From: Halostagnicola kamekurae | Lineage (GTDB): Archaea > Halobacteriota > Halobacteria > Halobacteriales > Natrialbaceae | Reading direction: 5' to 3' | NCBI RefSeq assembly: GCF_900116205.1 | Contig: NZ_FOZS01000002.1 | Span: 186,001-250,000 of the forward strand | DNA length: 64,000 nucleotides | Shown here: positions 25,672 to 32,812 of the stretch, piece after piece | Numbering within the stretch: the first letter of the stretch is position 1 | How the letters are laid out: each line of letters opens with the position of its first letter | Notes under the pieces: generated by a model | The model's database searches: none | Told to the model about the DNA's origin: nothing | What the model saw: only the letters and a program-made list of their open reading frames with translations | Position numbers and translations under genes: made by a program

Positions 25672-25775
25672 CGCCAAAGCCAGGACTCGAACCTGGGACA
25701 ACCTCGTATCTGCGGCGAACAGATGACCTGCATCGCCGTAACAGCGAGGTGCTCTACCAACTGAGCTACTTCGGC
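25672..25775 (-). tRNA. tRNA-Asn (GUU) with a 31-nt intron
   Basis: Acceptor GCCGAAG (from 25775) pairs with CTTTGGC, discriminator G. The anticodon stem CCTCG/CGAGG encloses CTGTTA, intron, A, giving anticodon GTT. The precursor folds into a perfect bulge-helix-bulge: central helix CTGT/GCAG, 3-nt bulges TAC and ATA, then the intron helix GGCGA/TCGCC. Cutting two nucleotides into each bulge yields a 31-nt intron and a 73-nt mature tRNA. Haloferax volcanii introns are known in tRNA-Trp, Met and Gln, so an Asn intron is less usual. Confidence 0.93.
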
Positions 25776-25870
25776 TCATCTTAGTGTATCGGCGGGTATT
25801 TGATAGGGCTTTCGTTTTGCCTGCACCGAGTTCGACACCCTTTCACGGGGTGGTCGAGTACCAGGTCGTG

Positions 25871-27334
25871 ATGACAGCAGAGGACGAAGACCGGGAGAGG
25901 GACGATTCGGACTCCCTCGAGTCCGGGTCCGGCCCGGCCGATCCGGCCACCGACTCGAGTCTCGAGGCCGTTGTCTCGCGGGTTCGCGAGCGAGTCATTC
26001 CCGACGACGCCGAACGCGAGGCGCTGTCGACGGCCGCGACGACGCTCATCGATAGGGCCGATGCCGCAGCCACGGCCCGCTGTCCCGACGCGGACGTCCT
26101 GCAGGTGGGCTCGACCGCACGCGACACCTGGATCAGCGGCGACCGGGACATCGATATCTTCGTCCGGTTTCCGCCCAACCTCGACCGGGAGACGTTAGAG
26201 GAGTACGGCCTCGAAGTCGGCCACGAAACGTTGCCCTCGGGCCACGAGGAGTTCGCCGAGCACCCCTACGTGAAAGGGAAGTTCGAGGGCTTCGACGTCG
26301 ATGTCGTCCCCTGTTTTCGACTCGAGTCGGCGACCGACATCCGATCCGCGGTCGATCGGACGCCGTTTCACACCCGGTACCTGAACGAGCGCCTCGACGA
26401 CGAGATCACCGCCGACGTTCGGGTCACGAAGCAGTTCTGCAAGGGGATCGGCGTCTACGGAAGCGACCTCAGAACCCGCGGGTTCAGCGGCTACCTCACC
26501 GAACTCCTCGTCTGCGAGTACGGCGGCTTTCGCCCGCTGCTCGAGGCCGCGAGCGACTGGAACCCACCGGTCCGGCTCGATCCGGAGAGACCGGATTCAT
26601 CCAGTGTTGACGGGAGCGACACCGCACCCGTCCAGTTCGACGACCCGCTCGTCGTAATCGACCCCACCGATCCCGAACGGAACGTCGCCGCCGTCGCCTC
26701 GGCCGACAACGTCGCCCGGTTCCAACACTACGCCCGCGACGTTCTCGAGTCCCCACGCGAGTCGCTGTTCGAACCCCACGAACCCGCGCCGCTGGACGCC
26801 GCCGCACTCCGCGCTCACCTGGCGAACCGCGGAACGACGCCGGTCGCCGTCAGGTTCGACGCGCCGGACCTCGTCGAAGACCAGCTGTACCCGCAACTTC
26901 GAAAATCCCTGTCGGGGATCACGAGCAAGCTCGACGCTCGCGGGTTCGACGTGTTTCGCGCGACGACGTTCGCCGACGACAGCGCCGTCGTCTTCGTCGA
27001 ACTCGCGGTCACCGAACGGCCGGCGCTCGAGCGCCACGACGGGCCGCCGGTCCACGTCCGATCGCACGCCGAGGGCTTCTTCGACGCCTACGCGGACGAT
27101 CCGGACGCCTACGGACCCTTTATCGACGGCGACCGCTACGTGACCGAACGCGAACGCGAGTTCACCACGGCGACGGCGTTTCTCGAGAGCGAGCGACTGC
27201 TCGAGGCGGGACTAGGCGCACACGTCGAGACGGCTCTCGAGGACGGGTACGACGTTCTCGTGGGTGACGACGTTACCGAACTGCTCGGCGAGTTCGACCG
27301 GGAACTGGCGCGGTACTACGATCCGCGGCCCTGA
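25871..27334 (+). CDS. cca: CCA-adding tRNA nucleotidyltransferase (archaeal class I)
   Basis: 487 residues from ATG 25871; the longer frame reaches back into the tRNA promoter. The class I nucleotidyltransferase signature GSTARDTWISGDRDIDIFV (about residues 80-98) holds the GS and the metal-binding D-x-D. VTKQFCKGIGVYGSDLRTRGFSGY is the archaeal CCA-enzyme segment (about 180-203; named by its ends VTKQF and GFSGY). The N-terminal 30 residues are an acidic extension. It builds or repairs the 3' CCA of tRNAs, needed here since none of the tRNA genes in the window encodes CCA. Its neighbours, tRNA-Asn and RNase P RNA, belong to the same process. Confidence 0.93.
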   Translation: MTAEDEDRERDDSDSLESGSGPADPATDSSLEAVVSRVRERVIPDDAEREALSTAATTLIDRADAAATARCPDADVLQVGSTARDTWISGDRDIDIFVRFPPNLDRETLEEYGLEVGHETLPSGHEEFAEHPYVKGKFEGFDVDVVPCFRLESATDIRSAVDRTPFHTRYLNERLDDEITADVRVTKQFCKGIGVYGSDLRTRGFSGYLTELLVCEYGGFRPLLEAASDWNPPVRLDPERPDSSSVDGSDTAPVQFDDPLVVIDPTDPERNVAAVASADNVARFQHYARDVLESPRESLFEPHEPAPLDAAALRAHLANRGTTPVAVRFDAPDLVEDQLYPQLRKSLSGITSKLDARGFDVFRATTFADDSAVVFVELAVTERPALERHDGPPVHVRSHAEGFFDAYADDPDAYGPFIDGDRYVTEREREFTTATAFLESERLLEAGLGAHVETALEDGYDVLVGDDVTELLGEFDRELARYYDPRP

Positions 27335-27398
27335 ACGAACGGTTTCGAAACGAACGACCCGTTTGAAGCTGGCGTAACAGTTCGATAAATTCGAGCCC

Positions 27399-28412
27399 TC
27401 AGTCGGTCAGCCCGTGTGCCTCCCGTACGTCCTCGATAACCGACGCCGCGTCGTCGCTCACCGCTCCTTCTGGTTCGATCGGCTCTCGGCCGTCGAACGT
27501 CTCGTGGACAAGCGCGACGCTGTCGGCGAGCACCTCGAGGCCGTAGCCCCCCTCGAGAACGAACGCCAGCGCCGCGTCGGTTTCGTCGGCGATCGTTCGA
27601 AACCGGTCGGTCATGAGCGCGTAGGCCTCCGTCGGCAGGCGAATCCGCGAAATCGGGTCGTGACGGTGCGCGTCGAATCCGGCGCTGATGAGGAGGAGAT
27701 CCGGATCGAACGACTCGAGCGCGTCGGTGAGCGGTCCGTCGATCGCCGCCAGATACCCCAGTTCGTCGGTTCCGGCGGGCATCGGGATATTCATCGTCGT
27801 TCCGTTGCCCTCGTCAGTCCCGATTTCGTCGACTGCGCCGGTGCCGGGATAGAGCCCCTCCTCGTGTATCGACGCGAAGAAGACGTCGCCGTCGTCGTAG
27901 AAGATGTCCTGCGTTCCGTTTCCGTGGTGGACGTCCCAGTCGACGATCGCTACGCGCTCGACGTCGTCGTTCGAATCGATCGCGTGCTGGGCTGCGACGG
28001 CGACGTTGTTGACGAAGCAAAAGCCCATCGCGTCGTCGCCGACCGCGTGATGGCCCGGCGGCCGTCCGATCGAGAACGGCGTCTTTCGTCCGTCTTCGCC
28101 CTCGAGGGCGGCGTCTGCGGCCCAGCAGGCCGACCCGGCGCTTCGGCGGATCGCGTCCCAACTCTCTTCGACGGCGGTCGTGTCGGGATCCCAGTTCCCG
28201 CCGCCCTCGGCACAGAATTCGTCGACGGACTCGATGTATTCGCGGTCGTGAACTGCGGCGATCGTGTCGATCGTCGCCGGATCCGGTTCGACGTACTCGA
28301 CGCCGTGTTTTTTCTTCAGTCGCTCTCGGATCGCCCTGAGGCGGTCGGGCGTCTCCGGGTGACGCGAACCGGGGTCGTGTGCGAGACAGTCCTCGCTGTA
28401 GCCAAACTGCAT
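27399..28412 (-). CDS. Histone deacetylase-family amidohydrolase
   Basis: 337 residues. Motifs of class II-type deacetylases: RHPETPDRL, GRPPGHHA (catalytic His pair, about 119-126), GFCFVNNVAVAA, IVDWDVHHGNGTQ (zinc ligands Asp and His, about 155-167), SAGFDAHRHDP (third ligand Asp) and LEGGYG with the transition-state position. It removes acyl groups from lysine or similar amines. It starts 3 bp after the histone gene stop, on the same strand, so the two are translated from one message. Substrate could be the histone, other proteins or polyamines. Confidence 0.92.
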   Translation of the reverse strand: MQFGYSEDCLAHDPGSRHPETPDRLRAIRERLKKKHGVEYVEPDPATIDTIAAVHDREYIESVDEFCAEGGGNWDPDTTAVEESWDAIRRSAGSACWAADAALEGEDGRKTPFSIGRPPGHHAVGDDAMGFCFVNNVAVAAQHAIDSNDDVERVAIVDWDVHHGNGTQDIFYDDGDVFFASIHEEGLYPGTGAVDEIGTDEGNGTTMNIPMPAGTDELGYLAAIDGPLTDALESFDPDLLLISAGFDAHRHDPISRIRLPTEAYALMTDRFRTIADETDAALAFVLEGGYGLEVLADSVALVHETFDGREPIEPEGAVSDDAASVIEDVREAHGLTD

Positions 28413-28415
28413 CGT

Positions 28416-28847
28416 TCACTCGAACAGCGAGAAGTAGGTCTCGATGTCGGATTCGATGATCGTCCGTCGATCGGCGTGGCGAGCGAGGATCGCCGCCGCG
28501 TGCGCGACGTTGTCGGCGTAATCCTCGAGGATGTCGGCGAGTGCGATCCGTGCGTCCATCGAGACGCGGTATTTGTCGTCGATCTCGATCCTAGCGATGC
28601 GGTCGACCGGCGCGACCGGCAGCTCGAGATCGTCCTTGTCGATCACCGTCTCAACCTCGAAATCGGATGCCATGAGTGTTTTTCGTCCGTCCGCGATCGC
28701 CCGCTCGGCGGCGTCGATCGCGAGTTCGCTCCCGTGTTCTTGAATCCGCAATGCGAGTGCTTCCGACGCGTCGGCGCTCACACGAAGATCACCCGCGTTC
28801 CGCCGGATGATCGTATCAACCGGGGCGAACGGGAGTTCGACGTTCAT
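28416..28847 (-). CDS. hstA: Haloarchaeal doublet histone
   Basis: 143 residues from MNVELPFAPVDTIIR at 28847. Two histone folds are fused in tandem: about residues 1-66 and 75-143. Each starts with a LPFAPVD/LPVAPVD segment and ends in a helix-strand portion containing the ADGRKTL-ASD and ADRRTIIESD motifs. The DNA-wrapping residues are more acidic than in Methanothermus-type histones, as expected in a high-salt cytoplasm. Fused doublets are the known haloarchaeal form. TTTTCAT-like and TAAC-rich sequence just upstream (about 28850-28880) may include the promoter. Operon with the deacetylase-family gene downstream and RPA gene upstream on the same strand. Confidence 0.95.
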   Translation of the reverse strand: MNVELPFAPVDTIIRRNAGDLRVSADASEALALRIQEHGSELAIDAAERAIADGRKTLMASDFEVETVIDKDDLELPVAPVDRIARIEIDDKYRVSMDARIALADILEDYADNVAHAAAILARHADRRTIIESDIETYFSLFE

Positions 28848-28911
28848 ATTTTCATACCCGAAGTTAACGCCCTTAACGCTTTTCGTACCGGCGCGAGGCG
28901 CTCTCGGCCGC

Positions 28912-30360
28912 TCAGAACACGTCGTTCGCCTCGAGGCGGCCGTCACGGATCACACCTCGGGCAGTGACTTCTTCGCCGAGTCCGACGTCGGCGCTGGTTT
29001 CGACGCTCATCGTCGTGTCGCCGTCGTCGAGAACGACCGGGCTTCCCGCCTGCACGACGACGCCCGTGAACTCCGTTTCCGCCCCCTCGTCCGGTTCCGC
29101 GAGCGCTGATTCGTCGCCCGATGCGCCCTCGCTCGTCTCGGGTTCGTCCGCGTTCGTCGTCCCGTCTCCGGCTGCGCTTTCCTCGCCGCCTTCGGCGAAC
29201 GACGAGAGGCCGGCCGATTCGGTGTCGGACGAGTCGGCCGACTCCGACTCACTCTCCTCGGAGTCGAGGACGGTGATCGTCGAGCGCCACCCGGCGGAGG
29301 CCTCGAGGTCGTCCTGCCAGCCGTCCTGAATCTCGACGTCCGCGAGCGCGACCTCGTCGCCGGGGCCAATATCGCGGTCTGCCTTATCGCCCCACAGCGC
29401 GACGCGAATGTCGCCCGTCGCGTCCTGCACGCGGATGTTTCGAACCTGCCCCTCGGAGCCGTCGTCCCGGTCGAACGTCCGCTTCGGATCCGCGGACCGA
29501 ACAACGCCCGCGATGTCGACGACATCGTCGATCTCGAGCGATTCGATCGGCGTGCTTTCTGGGACGTACTCGACATCCGCGTCGACTTCCTCGAGCGCGC
29601 CGCGATTTCCGACGTGGAGTTCGAGGGTGCCATCGCGCTCCCGAACGTAGCCGTCGACGACCTCGACCGTCGCGTCCGCCTCGAGTTCGGTCGCGCGATC
29701 GGCCTGCTCGTCCCAGAGGGTCACCCGGATGCGCCCGGTCTCGTCGCCGAGCGTGAGATTCGAGACTTTCCCTTCCGAGCCGTCGTCACGGTCGAACGTT
29801 CGGACGGAATCGGTGTCGAGGACCTTTCCGACGAGGTTGACGTTCGAAATGCCGAGCGAGAGGCTTTCGACGGTGTGGACGTCCGAGACCTGCACGTCGA
29901 TTTCGGTGTCGTCGTCGGGCTCTAAGTCGTCGACGCTCACTTCGACGCCGCTGAACCCCTCTTTCGGCCGACCCTTGATCCGAAGTACCTGTCCCTCCTC
30001 GAGTTGCTCGATCGCGGCCTCGGCGTGGTCGTCCCACAGCGAGGCTCTGACGGCGCCGGTCTCGTCGGCGACTTCGACGTTGACGACGCGGCCGTCCTCG
30101 TCCTCGCCGTCGCGCTCGAACGTCCGCAGTTCGCCGATGCTCGTCACTTTCGCGACGAACTTCGCTTCCTCCATACCGGGCTCGATGTCCGCGACGCCGC
30201 CGACCTCGCTTTCGCCGACTTCGTGAGCGATGAGCATCGCCGCCGTCTCCTCGTCCGCGAGTCCACCCATCTGCTCGACTTTGTCTTCGACGGCCTCGCG
30301 AAACTCCTCGAGCGAGACGTCCGCCTCGAGGTCTTCGTAAACCCCCTCGATGTCGCTCAT
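28912..30360 (-). CDS. rpa: Single-stranded DNA-binding protein (RPA), three OB folds
   Basis: 482 residues from MSDIEG at 30360. After an N-terminal helical region (about 1-50) three OB folds follow, each with the recurring signature TFxRDDGxEG..V.N....D.TG..R..LW: near 78-110, 184-218 and 300-335. An acidic Ser/Glu linker (about 365-430) precedes a small C-terminal beta domain (ETEFTGVVVQAG, GEEVTARGVIRDG), possibly a fourth OB-like unit. RPA protects ssDNA in replication and repair. CTTATG about 27-32 bp upstream is a plausible promoter. A conserved rpa-histone-deacetylase neighbourhood is known in Haloferax, as I recall. Confidence 0.93.
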   Translation of the reverse strand: MSDIEGVYEDLEADVSLEEFREAVEDKVEQMGGLADEETAAMLIAHEVGESEVGGVADIEPGMEEAKFVAKVTSIGELRTFERDGEDEDGRVVNVEVADETGAVRASLWDDHAEAAIEQLEEGQVLRIKGRPKEGFSGVEVSVDDLEPDDDTEIDVQVSDVHTVESLSLGISNVNLVGKVLDTDSVRTFDRDDGSEGKVSNLTLGDETGRIRVTLWDEQADRATELEADATVEVVDGYVRERDGTLELHVGNRGALEEVDADVEYVPESTPIESLEIDDVVDIAGVVRSADPKRTFDRDDGSEGQVRNIRVQDATGDIRVALWGDKADRDIGPGDEVALADVEIQDGWQDDLEASAGWRSTITVLDSEESESESADSSDTESAGLSSFAEGGEESAAGDGTTNADEPETSEGASGDESALAEPDEGAETEFTGVVVQAGSPVVLDDGDTTMSVETSADVGLGEEVTARGVIRDGRLEANDVF

Positions 30361-30513
30361 TCTACTCCGAACCATGCGTAGCCCGCGCATAAGCGTTGTC
30401 CATTCGCCCGCTCGACGGCGGATACGGCCCGTCGCGAGCGGTGGCGTCCGCGCCGCCTCGAGCGCTCGGTTCCGGGGTTCGATGCTGCGTTCATAGCCGC
30501 TTTTCGGTCGTAT

Positions 30514-30600
30514 TGGTATAAAAACTCGAGCGTCGTTCGACGCGAGTGTGTTGCTTGGTGTGATGTAGCGAGGGAGAGGGTCTCGGGACCCCAGTTCGTA
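30514..30600 (+). ncRNA. Candidate small RNA: strong TATA box followed by two hairpins
   Basis: In the 290-bp gap between RPA and tRNA-Arg, GGTATAAAAAC (30514-30524) is the best TATA box of the region and has no ORF after it. About 25 bp downstream begin two stable hairpins: GCGTCG-TT-CGACGC (about 30531-30544) and GGGTC-TCG-GGACCC (about 30579-30592). No known RNA family is recognised. It may simply be a distal promoter for tRNA-Arg. Confidence 0.25.
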
Positions 30601-30619
30601 GCGCTTCCTTTCGAAAGGG

Positions 30620-30626
30620 CTTTAAC
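30620..30626 (+). promoter_or_regulatory. TATA-like box of tRNA-Arg
   Basis: CTTTAAC lies 25-31 bp upstream of the tRNA 5' end at 30651. Confidence 0.5.
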
Positions 30627-30650
30627 TGCAACACCGGTACGTTGAGTTGA

Positions 30651-30723
30651 GTCCTGATAGGGTAGTGGACTATCCTCTTGGCTTGCGGAGCCAGGGACCG
30701 GAGTTCAAATCTCCGTCAGGACG
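30651..30723 (+). tRNA. tRNA-Arg (GCG)
   Basis: 73 nt without intron. Acceptor GTCCTGA pairs with TCAGGAC, discriminator G. The anticodon stem TTGGC/GCCAG (one T-G) encloses TTGCGGA, giving anticodon GCG. The T arm is CGGAG-TTCAAAT-CTCCG. No CCA encoded. The region just downstream carries repeated fragments of this gene's 3' end. Confidence 0.92.
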
Positions 30724-30935
30724 TTTTCCCGAACACAACATCGACGAGCGTAGCGAGTCGTCCGTGTTCGGGAAAACGGATACAGGGAGATTTGAACACG
30801 AGAGTCGCAGCCCGCACAACCGAGCGAAGCGAGGTGAGCAGGACCGTCTCTCATCTGTTCAAATCTCCGGACGGCGTGAAACGCCGTCCGTGCCCAACGC
30901 TCACTTCGTTCGCGTTGGACTCCGTCAGGACGTTT
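30703..30935. repeat. Repeated and inverted fragments of the tRNA-Arg 3' end
   Basis: CTCCGTCAGGACGTTT occurs at 30711-30726 (tRNA end) and again at 30920-30935. GTTCAAATCTCCG (T arm) occurs at 30703-30715 and 30857-30869, and its reverse complement GGAGATTTGAAC at 30786-30797. A separate perfect inverted repeat, GTTTTCCCGAACAC/GTGTTCGGGAAAAC, encloses about 28 bp right after the tRNA (about 30723-30778), and GACGGCGT/ACGCCGTC forms another hairpin (30870-30890). This looks like a scar of integration events at the tRNA gene. No gene is supported in 30724-31209. Confidence 0.75.
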
Positions 30936-31182
30936 CCGTCGACGCCAATCCGCGAGAGAAGCGAGCGACTGGTTCGACGAATCTCCGGACAGTGTTTTAT
31001 ACTGTCTGTGCTCTCCGCTCGGTTTCTTCACTGATGACTTTTAGGATAGTTCCAAATACGACGGTGTCATAGAACGCTTTCGCTCGAGCGAGAAGTGGTG
31101 TGCAGCCGCTTTTGACCGCATCCGATAGTCGGGCCCGCTGTACACGCCGCTGGTGGGAAATATAATATATAAGAGAAAATAT

Positions 31183-31189
31183 TTATCCA
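31183..31189 (+). promoter_or_regulatory. TATA region of the lipoprotein gene
   Basis: A very AT-rich stretch (31159-31188) contains ATATAATATATAAG and ATATTTAT; the latter lies about 22-28 bp before ATG 31210, fitting a leaderless start there. Confidence 0.5.
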
Positions 31190-31209
31190 TGAATGCATTC
31201 TTGGGAAAC

Positions 31210-31665
31210 ATGAATCGTCGAGCCCTCCTCGTAGGTTGTGTCTGTACATCTTTGATCGGAAGTGGCTGTCTTTCACGTGGTGGAAACGAAGAAGTTTCCA
31301 CTGGAGAGAGCGAGGTTCCTGAGTCTACTGACGATAAGGCGCACGGACACGATCCGTCGCCGAGTCACATTTTACAGGTTTCAGTTGTGGGGTCTACCCC
31401 TGATGATAATCAGGTAGTTGACCCAAAGGAAGCAGGAATAACTGAGAACGAACCCATTGCTACGGCACTCGAAAAGGCAAGTGACGAGTATACCGATGGG
31501 ATGGAAGACGACCTTGGGAAAAACGAGTCCCGAATACTCGCGTCTATCAGCGACGACGGATTAGACGGTGCCGAGGACAAAATCGAATCGGGAACACTGT
31601 TCGTGGACTATGAGGGGGTGACGTACCTTCTGATGGTGGCTAAAATGTCACTCGAGACGAAATAA
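31210..31665 (+). CDS. Small lipoprotein of unknown function
   Basis: 151 residues from MNRRALLVG at 31210, chosen because it gives a short signal with a twin-arginine-like pair and the lipobox IGSGC (about residues 16-20); ATG 31189 is an alternative. The mature part is acidic, with SGxxSxE-rich start and a small domain ending VDYEGVTYLLMVAKMSL. Codon use is less GC-rich than the neighbours, which together with the tRNA-Arg scar suggests acquired DNA. Family not recognised. Confidence 0.65.
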   Translation: MNRRALLVGCVCTSLIGSGCLSRGGNEEVSTGESEVPESTDDKAHGHDPSPSHILQVSVVGSTPDDNQVVDPKEAGITENEPIATALEKASDEYTDGMEDDLGKNESRILASISDDGLDGAEDKIESGTLFVDYEGVTYLLMVAKMSLETK

Positions 31666-31770
31666 GGGGGCGCTCACCGAATTTTCTTACGGCTCCATCA
31701 GGCTCCACCGATACCAGTCGAGTCCACCGGGATACCAGCTTTTATTCGATCCCACGACGGGGCTTCCGAC

Positions 31771-32688
31771 ATGGAAACAGGCATCGCGCAGGAAGTCACG
31801 GCCGGCGATTGCACGGATCTCTACTACATCGATACGGGGATGTACGAGACCGATGAGTACGGCGCGGTCTACGTACTCGAGAGCGAGCGACCCGCGGTCG
31901 TCGAAACGGGCGTCGGGGCGAACTACGAGCGCATCCTCGAGGCGATGGACGAGATCGGCATCGACCGCGAGGACCTCGAGGTGATCGCGGTCACGCACAT
32001 CCACCTCGACCACGCCGGTGGTGCGGGGCTGCTCGCCGAAGCGTGTCCGAACGCGGAGGTCTACGTGCCATCGATCGGCGCGAGCCACCTCGTCGATCCG
32101 TCCCGGCTGGTCGAGGGGACCAAGCAGGCGGTCGGCGATCGGTGGGAGTTCTACGCCGATCCGGAGCCGGTCCCGGAGGATCGCATCGTCGAACTCGAGG
32201 ACGGCGACGTGGTCGACCTGGGGGATCACGAACTACGCGTTCACGCCGCTCCTGGCCACGCGCCCCACCAGGTGGTTTTCGAAGATCCCGCGAACGACGC
32301 GGTGTTCACCGGCGACGCGGCGGGGATCTGGGTGCCGAAACTCGGCGAGATCCGCGAGACTTCGCCGCCGTCGAACTTCGACCTCGAGCAGTGTCTCGAG
32401 GACGTCGAGACGCTGAAAGCGATCGACCCGGACGTCCTGCTGTACACCCACTTCGGACCGCGAGCGGTCGGCGACGACGCGTCGGCGGCCCTCGAGCGGT
32501 ACGCGAAGGTGCTACGGGAGTGGGTGTCGGAGATCGAGGACAAGCGAGACGAGCTCGAGGACGACGAGGCGGTCATCGAGTACTTCGCGGACAACGCGGT
32601 GCCGGTCGGTCCGTGGGGAGACCGCGCGGTGCGAGCCGAAGCGAGGATGAACACCCGCGGCGTGCTGGGCTACCTCGATCACCGGTAG
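31771..32688 (+). CDS. MBL-fold metallo-hydrolase
   Basis: 305 residues. The metallo-beta-lactamase motif THIHLDHAGG (about 75-84) provides three His and the Asp; further ligands are His in APGHAPHQVVF, Asp in FTGDAAGIW and His in YTHFGPRAV. A C-terminal helical region (about 235-290) is family-specific. Substrates of such proteins range from lactones to glutathione thioesters, so no reaction is named. TTTTATT lies about 25-30 bp before the ATG (leaderless). Confidence 0.88.
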   Translation: METGIAQEVTAGDCTDLYYIDTGMYETDEYGAVYVLESERPAVVETGVGANYERILEAMDEIGIDREDLEVIAVTHIHLDHAGGAGLLAEACPNAEVYVPSIGASHLVDPSRLVEGTKQAVGDRWEFYADPEPVPEDRIVELEDGDVVDLGDHELRVHAAPGHAPHQVVFEDPANDAVFTGDAAGIWVPKLGEIRETSPPSNFDLEQCLEDVETLKAIDPDVLLYTHFGPRAVGDDASAALERYAKVLREWVSEIEDKRDELEDDEAVIEYFADNAVPVGPWGDRAVRAEARMNTRGVLGYLDHR

Positions 32689-32780
32689 CGGTTTCGAGTG
32701 CGACGGCAGTGCCCCGGCCCTGCGATCCGTTCAAATCGGGGCGAATAAACGGGAAAACGTGTGTGATCCGTTTCAACATG

Positions 32781-32786
32781 TTTTAT
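32781..32786 (+). promoter_or_regulatory. TATA box of the acyl-CoA synthetase gene
   Basis: TTTTAT lies 27-32 bp before ATG 32813; there is no ribosome-binding site. Confidence 0.55.
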
Positions 32787-32812
32787 CGTTCGGGAACTAT
32801 TGACATACGAGC

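Noticed and set aside
30647-31072. 141-codon plus-strand frame running through tRNA-Arg and its repeats
   Set aside because: It starts before and reads through the tRNA gene and is composed of tRNA-derived repeats and hairpins.
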